Shown: piece after piece, positions 24,017 to 35,152 of the stretch | Layout of the letters: every line of letters starts with the position of its first letter | Position numbering within the stretch: the first letter of the stretch is position 1 | From: Magnaporthiopsis rhizophila | Taxonomy: Eukaryota; Ascomycota; Sordariomycetes; Magnaporthales; Magnaporthaceae | Length of the DNA stretch: 64,000 nt | Reading direction: 5' to 3' | Assembly: GCA_003049465.1 (NCBI GenBank) | Contig: PYSS01000071.1 | Coordinates: forward strand, 83,294 to 147,293 | Made by a program: the position numbers and the translations under genes | Notes under the pieces: model-generated | Seen by the model: the letters and a program-made list of their open reading frames with translations, nothing else | Databases searched by the model: none | Told to the model about the DNA's origin: nothing

Positions 24017-25139
24017 ATGGCTGTCGCGTCGTCGATACAGGACCGAACGGCCGAGTTCAAGTCGGTCTTGGCGCAGGCCCAGCGGCGGCATGCGAGCGCC
24101 AAGGTCGGCGCGCAGAGACGATCCCTCCTGACGGACGCGCAAAAGGCGGATGCGAATGGCTCGACAAGACCACGAAAGTCGGACTTTGCGCGTCGCGCCG
24201 CCGAGATCGGGCGCGGCATCGCCGCCACCATGGGCAAGCTGGAGAAGCTGGCGCAGCTTGCTAAGAGGAAGACGCTGTTTGACGACAGACCCGTCGAGAT
24301 CAACGAGCTGACTTTTGTGAGTTTCTGTGCCTGCTCGTTTGGCCCGAACGGCCCGAAACTGACCCCTGATCCCAGATCATCAAGCAAGATCTGTCGTCGC
24401 TCAACCAGCAAATATCCGGCCTGCAGCAGCTGTCGCGGCAGCAACACCCCAAGGCGGACCAGGAGGGCGAGCACAACAAGAACGTCGTCTTCCTGCTCCA
24501 GGGCAAGCTGACGGACGTGTCGGCCAACTTCAAGGACGTGCTCGAGGTGCGGACCAAGAACATCCAGGCGTCGCGGTCGCGGACCGAAAACTTCATCTCG
24601 TCCGTGTCGCAGCACACGCAGGCCCCGGCCCTGCAGGCCTCGGCGTCGCCGCTGTACGGCACCCCGAGCAGGGGGTCGCCCTCGCCCGGCGTGGACCTGC
24701 TCAGCCTGAACCCGGCCGGGCCAAACGACCCCGCCGCGGCCGGCATGACGGGCGACCAGCAGCTCCTGATGATGGAGGAGGCGCAGCCGCAGAACGCCTA
24801 CATCCAGCAACGCGGCGAGGCCATCGAGGCCATCGAGAAGACGATCCAGGAGCTGGGCGGCATCTTTGGCCAGCTGGCCACCATGGTGTCGGAGCAGAGC
24901 GAGATGATCCAGAGGATAGACGCCAACACCGAGGACGTGGTGGACAACGTCGAGGGCGCGCAGAGGGAGCTGCTAAAGTACTGGTCCCGCGTGTCTGGGA
25001 ACCGATGGCTGATAGCCAAGATGTTTGGCGTGCTGATGATTTTCTTCTTGTGAGTCTTTTTCCTCCTCGGACCATCTCGACGAGAGCACTGCTAACCGAC
25101 GGCTCTTGCTCCAGACTTTGGGTCCTCATCGCCGGATAG
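24017..25139 (+). CDS. SED5: Syntaxin 5-type Golgi t-SNARE (Sed5)
   Basis: Three exons: 24017-24316, 24376-25049 and 25115-25139, joined in phase to 332 aa. All introns have GTGAGT donors and CAG acceptors. The N-terminus (SIQDRTAEFKSVLAQAQRRH) is the Sed5 N-peptide type that binds the SM protein Sly1. A helical Habc region follows, then a t-SNARE coiled coil at about residues 247-301 with the zero-layer glutamine at Q274 (VSEQSEMIQRID). A C-terminal hydrophobic anchor (LIAKMFGVLMIFFLLWVLIAG) ends the protein. Sed5 is the Qa-SNARE for ER-to-Golgi and intra-Golgi fusion. The start at 24017 leaves the N-peptide near the N-terminus as expected; the upstream extension of the frame is not needed. 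Confidence 0.95.
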
Positions 25140-26529
25140 ACCCCGGATAGACTGGGACTGGGCCAAGGATCGAAATACCCGCAGTAGAGGTGATGGTTAC
25201 GACCACACCATTTCATATCATGCATTACTACCAGGGATTGGGCGGCGGCGGCGGCGGCGGTGTTTCTTGTTCCTCCATGTGGTATTATCGTCTGTTTTAT
25301 TCTTCTTACTTTTTCCGTCTCTTTTTCTCATTCCCGCTGTACCAACACCAAGAGTGCCTCATCATCATCCATTTCTCTTCCTCTTTGTCATTACAATCAT
25401 TGTCGGAGCATCATCCCAGCATCATCACATTTCACATTTCACTTTCTTGACCAAGTGATTAGGCCGAAAAAAAACTCGAGTCGATCTGTCGGTAAATAGC
25501 AGGTGTTTAGACAAAGGCCAAGGCAATTCCAACATTAGCTTTCCATTTTTTGGTCTCTCGGCTCCCGCGTCTAGCCGAGCGGCAGGGTCCTGGCTGCAGA
25601 TGCGTCACCGTTTCCAGACCTCTGGGACCTGCACCTAGTCTCGGTTGCATTTGCCGGATTCGGCAGCTTTACATATCCTTCTCACCATGTCGGATCGGTT
25701 GATAGGTAGACGACGCATTCTGGCCTTCGGTCAAATTGCAATCCGAACTGTGGCGGGGGAGCCACCACGGTTTTTCCACCTCTCCAGACTGGTCTGTCTC
25801 CCCACAGATGCCCCGCGCGATGGGGATTCGAGAGGACCAGAGGCACCTCTAAAAACCCCACGAGAGCCTCGTCCCAGGTCACGTTTGGAAGCAAGGCCGA
25901 GTCATTTCATGGAAACAGGGCCGAATCGTTTATGGAAACGCGCTGCCCGACGTATGGATGTAAACCTTGATGGCAGGTGTGAATGGTGACTGATACCCGA
26001 CATAAACATCCTGCAAGATGGAGTCTAGGCAGTCCGCCAGCAGCTATCATCAGGGTGGTCCCATGGAGGGGAGCCACTTTAGCCGGCAGGGCAAGCCGAG
26101 GCGGGCCTTGCGACAGCGGAGGGGCATTTTTATTTTGACGAGGTACCGAGGGGCATTATTCAGGTTCATTTTGGCAAGGGAGCAGCTTGCTGTGGCAGGG
26201 CACAGAAATCTTGCGTCTGTGTTCCAACTAGAACCCACTCGCTCGCTCTGTGTTTGCTCTGCTCACCGAACCCAGCTCCTATTTCTCCAACCCCGTATAT
26301 GTCCCGTGCCCGCTACTGGACTCTCGCCTCAATCCCTCTGATTGTGCTTTTCCTGTCAAGAGGTCCGTGAAGTGTGATGTCACCCCTCCCACTCTCCCTG
26401 TCCAGACGGTGCCTGTCCGGCGGCTTGGTGAATCTGCGGCTCACAAACAGAACCTCATTCTCCAACTACTGCCTCTACGTAGTAGGAAAACACGACACCA
26501 AACCCTCGTCAGCACCGCTTCGAGTCACA
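25140..26529. other. Intergenic region
   Basis: About 1.4 kb between two plus-strand genes: the 3' UTR of SED5 (with a short (GGC)n run near 25241-25260 and a C/T-rich stretch) followed by the promoter of the aldo/keto reductase gene. No supported gene was seen. Confidence 0.5.
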
Positions 26530-27846
26530 ATGACCGACAAGTACTTTACCCTCAACACCGGCGCCAAGATCCCGGCGGTTGGCCTCGGTGAGTAGCCGGG
26601 AATGGGATGCCTGGACAGCATCGGAGAGGGTGAGCGACGCTGACCACCGCAAACCTCACAGGCACGTGGCAAAGCCCGCCGGGCGCGGTCAAGGACGCCG
26701 TGGCCTACGCGCTCAAGAACGGCTACAGGCTGGTGGACGGCGCGTACTGCTACGGCAACGAGGCCGAGGTCGGCGCCGGCATCAAGGAGGCCATCGACTC
26801 GGGCGCCGTCAAGCGCGAGGACATCTTTGTCGTGTCCAAGGTGTGGGCCACCTACAACACTCGTGTAGAGCTGGGTCTCGACAAGTCGCTCAAGGACCTG
26901 GGTCTGGACTATGTCGACCTCTTCCTTGTGGTACGTCTGCCTTCCTTTGTTTTTTGGGCTGAGTGTGTGTACTGGTGCTAATATGTGTTTGTGCCGCAGC
27001 ACTGGCCCCTTTTGATGAACCCTGAGGGTATTGCTTCTGCGCCTACAGTCTCCTCCGACCTTGAGGGTACGTTCTCTAGGAAATACTGACCGTTCCGGAT
27101 GAGACAGGCAACGACGACAAATTCCCCACGCTGCCCGATGGCTCCCGCGACATCATCAAGTCTCACAACCATGTCGACACGTGGAAGCTGATGGAGAAGC
27201 TCGTCGCGACGGGCAAGACCAAGGCTATCGGCGTCAGCAACGTGAGTTCTTTCATGCAAACGCTTCGGCTCTGTGGGCTGGACGAAGTGATCTCTCCCGT
27301 ATTGTGCTGACGCAGCGCTTCCAACGTCTGGATATACAGTACAGCAAACGCTACCTGGAGCAGCTGCTCTCCGAGGCCAAGATCGTGCCGGCCGTCAACC
27401 AGATCGAGAACCACCCGCAGCTGCCGCAACAGGAGATTGTGGACCTGTGCAAGCAGAAGGGAATCCACATCATGGCCTACAGCCCCTTTGGCAGCACCGG
27501 CGGTCCCCTCTTTGACGCCGAGCCTGTCAAGAAGATTGCCGAGAAGCACGGCGTGCCCGCTACGAGCGTGCTGCTGGGCTACCACGGTAGGTTGTTCCAA
27601 GCGTCGAAACGTGGGGACTGTGGCTGTGGCTGATGTCTGTGTTGGCCAGTTGCCCGTGGAAGCACCGTGGTCCCCAAGTCGACCAACCCCGAGCGCATCT
27701 CGGCCAACGCCAAGGTGGTCGACCTCGACAAGGACGACATCAAGGCGCTTGACGACTATGCAAACCAGCTGACCAAGGACGGGAAGGTGCACCGTTATGT
27801 CTACCCGCCATTCGGCGTCGACTTTGGCTTCCCCGACAAGCCTTGA
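26530..27846 (+). CDS. Aldo/keto reductase (glycerol dehydrogenase/aldose reductase type)
   Basis: Six exons: 26530-26587, 26662-26930, 27000-27027, 27108-27241, 27340-27586, 27650-27846; 310 aa, the usual family length. The catalytic tetrad is complete: D45, Y50 (in CYGNE), K79 (in VVSKVW) and H110 (in LVHWP). Other AKR landmarks are GVSN, VNQIENHP and the NADP-binding VVPKSTNPERI block. The enzyme should reduce aldehydes with NADPH in the cytosol; closeness to fungal glycerol dehydrogenases is suggested by the HWPLLMNPEG and PDGSRD segments. The third exon boundary is uncertain: the chosen donor GTATTG gives an 80-nt intron, while a better GTACGT donor at 27067 would leave only 41 nt and insert 13 residues. 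Downstream lies a 500-bp gap and then the giant GA repeat. Confidence 0.92.
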
Positions 27847-29003
<1,157 letters not shown>

Positions 29004-29129
29004 ACAAGGCCCTGCTTTTATCTGGTCCAAGGAAAAGTCGGCTGCGGCTATCAACTCTCCGATCCAGGACTTTAAAGATAGCGAAACGGCATTCTCGCAG
29101 CTCTAGTTACGATCCAAAAGACTCCTCCA

Positions 29130-29158
29130 AGCAACTCTTGGTATCGATCCAAAGATCT
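29130..29158 (-). repeat. Decayed copy of tRNA-iMet 3' half
   Basis: Matches the 3' half (T arm plus acceptor strand) of the adjacent initiator tRNA at 26 of 29 positions. Fainter similar pieces containing GATCCA lie at about 29050-29080 and 29101-29126. Confidence 0.7.
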
Positions 29159-29200
29159 CTGAGCCAAAAAATAACCTCGTTCCAAAGGACTCTTCCCTGC

Positions 29201-29205
29201 AAAAA
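29201..29205 (-). terminator. Pol III T-run terminator of tRNA-iMet
   Basis: TTTTT on the tRNA strand, starting five bases after the discriminator base. Confidence 0.75.
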
Positions 29206-29210
29206 GTCAC

Positions 29211-29309
29211 TAGCAACTCTTGGTTTCGATCCAAGGACCTCCGGGTACCAGAATATGGAGGTTCCCAAATTCATATGAGCCCGGCGCGCTTCCCCTGCGC
29301 CAAGTTGCT
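29211..29309 (-). tRNA. Initiator tRNA-Met(CAT) with 27-nt intron
   Basis: Read on the minus strand, 29309-29274 and 29246-29211 form a 72-nt cloverleaf with a 27-nt intron (29273-29247) at the canonical position 37/38. The acceptor stem AGCAACT/AGTTGCT is perfectly paired; the D arm is GGCGCAGGGGAAGCGC; the anticodon arm has CCGGG-CTCATAA-CCCGG. Three features mark it as the eukaryotic initiator: an A1:T72 terminal pair, three G:C pairs next to the anticodon loop, and a T loop reading ATCGAAA instead of TTCGA. No CCA is encoded and a TTTTT terminator follows. It initiates translation after splicing by the tRNA endonuclease. Confidence 0.88.
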
Positions 29310-29341
29310 TGGCTGTTGTGTTGGGAACGGTGCGGGACATG

Positions 29342-29384
29342 CCGGGGTATAGGGCCGGGGCGTTTCCCTTGTGTGTTGAGTTGC
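29342..29384 (-). repeat. Degraded tRNA-iMet-like 5' segment
   Basis: Immediately upstream of the intact tRNA. On the minus strand it keeps GCAACT, AGGGAAaCGCcCCGG, CCTATA and CCCGG in the tRNA order, with a disrupted D-arm entry. Best read as a decayed tandem copy. Confidence 0.45.
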
Positions 29385-29826
29385 GTTTTATGTGGCGTCA
29401 CGTTGCTTTCTGTGTGGAGCTTTGAGTTGGAATCGCGCCGAGGAACGCTGGTGAGTCACCTTATAAGCGCAAAGTCTGGGGAGAACCTGGGAGCAGTCCG
29501 GATGACGGGGAGCGGGATGATGACGAAGTTGCAGAGTTTGACCTGCCCATCTTAGGCACCATTGTATTGACGGCAGGCAGAGGGGCAGAGGACAGGCGTC
29601 GTCAGGGTGACTGCGTAGGTCGTCAACGATCCATCTACGACCCAGCCTCCTGCTAATATTAGACTTCCTTTCACCCCACAGAGTAGTCATCGACTAGAGC
29701 ACCAACGTCTGCATCTTAAAGATATATGTTTGACTTGAAATTCAGTTCGTCGTCACAGACAGAGTCGCCCTCGTCCACCGGAAGGTGATGGGAGCTTGCC
29801 AAGGTCATCGTGCCACCACATACTGG

Positions 29827-29862
29827 TATGAGCCCCGCACGCTTCCCCTGCGCCAAGTGGCT
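29827..29862 (-). repeat. tRNA-iMet 5'-half pseudogene
   Basis: 36 nt matching the 5' half of the intact initiator tRNA at 33 positions, from the acceptor strand through the CAT anticodon, after which similarity stops. There is no matching 3' half. Confidence 0.75.
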
Positions 29863-30622
29863 TGCTGAGGTCTCGCTTGTTGGCGCCTTTCCATCTGTGG
29901 CTTGCCTATGTACGAGCATCAGATTTTTTTTTCCTCACAGTGTGGGCGTGACTCATTGCATGCGCCTCCAACACGTCAAAAGACTGCCAGATGTGAATAG
30001 CTAGACCAAGGTTATTTCACCGCCCGGGGGCGGATCCAAAAGTCAGAAAGCCCGCCGGGCCCGCTGCTTGGGCGTCATGGGGTATCGTCTGGGTAACTCT
30101 GCAAGCTGATGATCTCGGCTTTCTCTACCTGCGATGCATGAGACGTTTCAGCGGGTTGCGGAGCCGGCACGCTCCATGTGCTTTGGCGCCCCTCCGGCCG
30201 GACGAGCGGCCTCATTGTCGAGTATACATAGTTGGGCGACGGCTGGGACACGACCTGCCTTCGCTCGAGCGCTTCTCCTACAGGAAGGAACGGCACCGCG
30301 GTCGGTAGCCGCTGATTTGGCAGCAGCTTTGATGCGTCGCTACTCAACTGATTCGCCCCCCAGTTCGGCCCCCATGCGACACAAAGGCGCTGCGCCTCAA
30401 GGATCGGCTGCCTCTGTGAGGGAGGTGTGTTCGTTGGATAAAATGGTTTCCGTGAATGCTAGTTTCTTTCTCGGGCGGCTAGAACATGTGGTGTCACGAG
30501 AAATGGCGCATACGAGCAGGGAGTGGTGTTGGTTGCAAGAGAGAGGTATACACAGTATAGACTAAAACAGACTCGGGATGCCCCCGCCGTCAGCCCATGC
30601 CGCAGAATGGAGGTCAGTCGCA
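29863..30622. other. Intergenic region with unassigned open frames
   Basis: Two moderately long frames overlap here: one on plus (30134-30565) and one on minus (30075-30347, containing PTAVPFLPVGEALERR). Neither shows a known motif or good start context. It could be the decayed 3' end of another accessory gene. Confidence 0.35.
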
Positions 30623-31506
30623 CTAGTCCGCGAGGCTATCCTCTGCCAACACCTTTGGGTTCTTGCGGGCCCGCCCTATAACATCCCTCATCCGAGCATA
30701 TAATCCCACGTTTTTTGTTTCCCATCCCCGACCATTCGGAAAAACCACTCTCCGTAGCCTGTTGACCCAAGGTACCAACGGCTGGCAGTGTGGCGTGAAG
30801 CGTTCTTCCGCAGACCTGATGAAGTCCCTTTCATCTATCACTTGTCCCTTCTTCTGACATGCTGACGATTCTATGGTGACGACGTAGTTCATATGATGAC
30901 ACTTGGGAAGGTCTCTCCATTTGTGTGGCCCGTCGTAGCGGAGGCATATCCAGAGCAGAACCCAAAAGAATGACTCGAGGTTATGCATGAAAGAATGCTT
31001 CTCGCCGAGGAGCATATCGATGGCCATAAAAGCCAGCGTCCCGGCCCTGCCCTTCTTTACTCAGGAGGTGTCCTCCTGTCGCTCCCTTACGGCAAGGTCC
31101 AGGTTAATCAAGAACGAAAACCAGGAAGGATTGTTGTTATCCTCGTTGATCATCAGGTTGTCGACCGAAATGTCCCGATGAAGGAATCCGGCCTCGTCAA
31201 GGTTTCATGTCCTTTGATACAGCCCTCGAGCATTATAAGGATGGCCGACCGAGAGCTTGCCCTATAAATGGGCTTTCCATAATCATGAAGGACGATATGC
31301 CGGTATACACGGTTTGATGGTGGGCCGCTAACCTTCGTTGAGGATGCCAAACAGGCTCGCTTGCTTGGGGGCAGCGGGGTGCCAAGTTGGCCGTATGGTC
31401 GCTTCTCGCCAGCAGCGCTGCTGCTGCCTTCCCAGGAAGCCCCAAACGCAATTGCAGTCGGCGATGGCAAGTCTTCGGCAGGTTTACTAGGAAGTGCAAA
31501 GGTCAA
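30623..31506 (-). pseudogene. Broken FunK1 fungal protein kinase
   Basis: The pieces read in order as a FunK1 (Pkinase_fungal) domain. The segment from 31506 holds NRVYRHIVLHDYGKPIYRAS and GCIKGHETL. A one-base deletion near 31200 then shifts the frame to DEAGFLHRDISVDNLM, which keeps the catalytic HRD and Asn. A TGA at 31063-31061 interrupts it after RQEDTS, and the same frame continues with GTLAFMAIDMLLGEKHS and LESFFWVLLWICLRYDG to a stop at 30623. The N-terminal half of the usual protein is missing. With one frameshift and one nonsense codon no full kinase can be made. FunK1 families are expanded in filamentous fungi. Confidence 0.88.
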
Positions 31507-31646
31507 GTGGGCGACTAGCCAAAGCTAGCCTTACCGTTCAGCCGCAAACGCGGTTGGGTTGTACAACACCCAACATTCCTCCACCAGCCTGGAGAAGCAT
31601 CTCGGGCGGCAAGCTAGGAGACGATATAAGACGCCCGGGGCCACAG

Positions 31647-32420
31647 TCACTTTACAGCAGCGATGTCGGTCGTGGCCTCGCCCAGTAGAATCCCCCGCAG
31701 TTTCTCAAGCGCGTACACACCATTCTCCTTGCGCGAGCAGCTGTCCCCGTCAGTGGCCGTCCAGCCGAAAGTGCCTCCTTTGTGCCCCAGTGGCTCGCCC
31801 TCCATATTGCACGAGTCGAAATCGATGATTACAGGCTCCCGCCCGTCAAACATGATGTTGGAAGGGTTGAGGTCGTTGTGTACGAGGCCCAGCGCGCGCA
31901 TGTGTTCGATGCCGGCCTCGACGCCACGGAAGCAGGCGTGCTTGTCAAATGCGTTGGTCCCCTCCCGCAGCAGCTGCGCCAGTGTGGTCGAGTATCTGGC
32001 GAAGCAGAGCCCGGTAACCCTGCCTTTGCTGGTAAGGCAGCCGAGGTAGCGGGCGATGTTGGGATGGGGTTTAAGCCGCAGGATCTCGCACACATTTATT
32101 TCGCCCAGCATCAGCGCGCCGAGGTTCCGCGACGCGGGCGTATCGTCATAGTGCAAAAGGTGCGGTTGCTTGATGTAGGTATCTGCAGGGAGCGGATCCG
32201 GGGCCACGGTGAAGCGGGACTCTGCGGGCAGCCAAACGCTGTCCATGATGATCCTGCGTGCGTCGAGCCTGGCGGTATCGACCGCCGACAGGTCATTCTC
32301 GCGGAAGAGGACGCGGGCGTAAAAGTAGTCGTCGTTTTGACGGAGGATAATTTTCGTGTGGTCCAAGGCGAGATCGCCGTCCTTCTCAACCTACGCTTCG
32401 TTCGATTGGTAGATTTCCAT
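31647..32420 (-). pseudogene. Kinase-like gene with early in-frame TAG
   Basis: A 257-codon frame from ATG 32420 (MEIYQSNEA) is interrupted at codon 10 by TAG (32393-32391) and then runs open to the stop at 31647. The body is a compact fungal protein-kinase-like fold: PNIARYLGC, LGLVHNDLNPSNIMFD (catalytic loop with HND in place of HRD), and VIIDFDSC in the position of DFG. The DFD variant and absence of a clear glycine loop suggest a divergent or inactive kinase. The TAG could come from CAG by a C-to-T change in CpA context, as RIP would produce. No ATG near the break could restore a complete N-terminus. It lies about 140 bp from the FunK1 remnant on the same strand. Confidence 0.75.
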
Positions 32421-32953
32421 CTTTATCCTTTGTATATAGTCCGCCATAAACCCGTGGCTTGTCGAGGCGCCATTTCAAGCGAGTTGATGTAGAAAAAGGA
32501 AGGACCAATGTTATGCACGACGGGCCCTTGCGGGTCTCCTGCTAGTTGGAGCCCCACCTGCAGTTGGTTCAATTAAGCATGCACCTCTCGGCTGCCATCC
32601 GAACCAACCCCGCCGCCGCCCCTGTCGACGCCTTCGTCATCTTTCACCAGACTTCGGCAAGGTCGCCGTTGCCTTCGCCATGATAGTCTCCCTGTCATTC
32701 AAGGTCGGGCTCCGACTCCCGCCTCCATCTCAGCCTGCTGCTCGTTTCCCAGGAGCTCACGGACCTCACGGTCCCCTGGAAGTGCGCCTCATGATTGGCT
32801 AGGAGCTGCCCTTTACCGCGCGGGAATTTGTGGGTCCAGCCGGGGTGACGCTAGTAGCCAGCCATTTCCTACGCGCCGCTCCATCTTAAGACCTCGATTC
32901 CCCAACAAGCGGCCCATGCACTCAGCCTTGCATTCCCGTCCGGCCTCATCGTC

Positions 32954-34395
32954 ATGGCCCGCACCCGGGCCGAGGAGCGGCGGTCCCCATCGCCGGCGCC
33001 AAAGATTCAAGGTAATATAATAGTCCTTCAGTGCGCCAAAGGAAATCCGTTGTTAACTAACAGTCGGCAGGACAACGACCCCAGAGCGTCCAGTCGCGCA
33101 AACGCAAGCAATCGCCCTACGACACGCTCGACCGCAGCCTAGGCCATAAGCGGCAACGAACATCCAGCGGCGACTCCACACAAACCGACCCGGTCGAGTT
33201 TTGGGCGACGGAAGGGCGCTGGCCAAAGAACCTGTTCAAGCCCGACGACGAAACCCCGGAGATGGCTCCCACCACGGACCATCTGCTTGTGCGGACGAAA
33301 TCCTCATCCAACCTGTTGTCGCGTAAGCGGTCCAACTCTGCCACTTCCACCGCCACACCGAGCGATCAGAAGCCGCGAGAGGAGAAGAGTGGCCCATACA
33401 GGGATGCGCGGTACACGCTCATACTCCAAACCAAAGGCTCGTACATGAGAGCATCCGAACTTGGTGTCACGGACGCGAGCAAAGACCTTGTTCGGGACCT
33501 CCTTAACGGCGAGCAATCTTTTCCCACCGGGACGCATTTCGATGACGACATCTTCGTGGCTGCTTGCCAGAACCTTGTGGGCGCGAATGAAGCTAGGGTT
33601 GTCCAGGATATTTCCCAGCTAATCGTTCCATCCGCAGAATCACTTGCGCTCCATAACAAATGCTACAAGCACCTCGTCGAAAGCGTTAATGCAGGGTGGA
33701 ACAACTCGATTCCTCTCATCGGCCCGCATCCCCAGCCGGACTATACGGTTGGCTTCAAACAACGGGCATTCACCAAGGAGCAGCTAAACAAGCTATCGCC
33801 ATTTATCGGCAACGTTATCTCCGGGGACCAATCCTTCTTCATAGGAACGTACTACATATTTTTCCCATTCCTAACATATAAAGTGAAATACGGAGCTGGG
33901 GAACTTAAGGTTACAGACCGGCAAAATGCCCACAGCATAACCCTTGCGGTGCGGGCTATCATTAAGCTTTTTCGTGCTATAAAGCATAAGCATAAAATCA
34001 ACCGCCAAATTCTCGCCTTCTCGATTTCGCACAACCACAAATCAGTGCAGATTTACGGCCATTATCCCGTGATAACTGGGAAAAATACCGAGTATTACCG
34101 TCACCTAATCTGCGACTTTTCTTTCACTGAGCTGGACGGTAAGGATAAGTGGACGGCATATCGATTTACCAAAAATATCTACGACATATGGATACCCGCT
34201 CATTTTAAGCGCATTTGCTCCGCCATTGACCAACTGCTATCGGAGCCGGATTTCGATATCCCGCCGCTTTCTGATACTGGCCCTGTTTCGGAGCCCGTCG
34301 AACAGGACGCGCAATCGAGCACCGCTGGACAGCAAGGGCCAATTCCAGACACTACCATTGCAGGGCCGGAAGTGGCAAAGAAGAGGAGGGTCTAA
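32954..34395 (+). CDS. DUF7924 protein with altered nuclease-like core
   Basis: Two exons, 32954-33011 and 33071-34395 (59-nt intron, GTAATA...CAG), encoding 460 aa. The N-terminus MARTRAEERRSPSP and the basic stretch SRKRKQSPYD are disordered. The C-terminal domain matches the fungal DUF7924 pattern: YTLILQTKGSYM, RVVQDISQLIVPSAESLA, PDYTVGF (D243), ADRQNAHS-like DRQNAHSITLAVR, ILAFSISHNHKSVQIYGHYP and DKWTAYRFTKNIYDIW. The family normally has a CEVKCG segment that looks like the E-x-K of PD-(D/E)xK nucleases; here it reads YKVKYG (K290-V-K292), so the acidic residue is absent. The frame is intact to TAA. It ends in a basic nuclear-type tail KKRRV. The gene may be recently mutated but is still open. 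Confidence 0.82.
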
Positions 34396-34398
34396 GTG

Positions 34399-34500
34399 AG
34401 TTTTCTTATTTCTCTTATTCCCTTTCCTGTTTCCTTTCCTATTTCTTTTCCTGCTTCCTTTCCTGTTTCCTTTCCTTGTTCTTCCCCGTACTTTTTTCCC
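34399..34500 (+). repeat. Pyrimidine tract TTTCCT/TATTTC
   Basis: A degenerate run of TTTCCT, TTTCCTGTTTCC and TATTTCT directly after the DUF7924 stop codon. The same word family, or its complement, recurs at 41.6, 47.4, 49.4 and 55.0 kb. Confidence 0.8.
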
Positions 34501-35152
34501 ATTCAGTGTATTACTTTTTCTTTGGTTTGCATGATTGGATAGCGCACTTTTCCTAGGGTCGGCCTTTAAGCCGAAGGCCTGTACAAGGTGTTAGCGGTGA
34601 TTCGGTAAACGATGGTACGGGGTAGGTTGCCTGTATTGCTATAGGTTAGATGCAACAAACTTGAGCGTGTTCCGGGCAATCTATGAATTGCTTCCCACAA
34701 GCTGCCCACGTAACATGACACCTGGACCTCCTTGACGCGTGCTTGGACGCCTCAGGCCTCCACGTGGCGGCGGTCCCTGGGTTGACCTACCACGGGCTGA
34801 TATGATAGTACCTGTACCTACCGGGTCAGTCCCAAGGTACTCATTGATGTGACCAGTGACAAGTGCGGTGGCAGATTATGGTATTTCGAATTACTCAAAA
34901 CTGGACTACTCCGTTTAAGATGAGGGTATCTTCGGCACCGAAACGATGAGTGCGTTATGTAAAGAGAGAAAGCAAAAGGACCCAGAAAAGGGCTGGCCTA
35001 AGCAGATTGTGGGCAGTACCTCCATATACCGACCAGCAGCAGGTACAGCTGCACGATACCATCCTCACCAGCCAGCGGGTGGGCTAGCGCAGGCAAGGTA
35101 GACCGACAGTCAGCGTGAGGATGACCTCGCCGCGCATTCACCCGTACTGCGA
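34501..35152. other. Intergenic region
   Basis: About 650 bp between convergent genes (DUF7924 on plus, symporter on minus). No supported gene or RNA. Confidence 0.5.

Noticed and set aside
25190..25499. Hydrophobic plus-strand frames downstream of SED5
   Set aside because: They come from T/C-rich 3' UTR sequence and lack any conserved feature.
25570..25640. tRNA-like start (TCTAGCCGAGCGGCAGGG)
   Set aside because: No matching acceptor, anticodon or T arm could be folded.
27067..27107. A 41-nt intron in the aldo/keto reductase gene using the better GTACGT donor
   Set aside because: Below the usual minimum length and it would insert 13 residues not expected after NPEG; kept only as an alternative.
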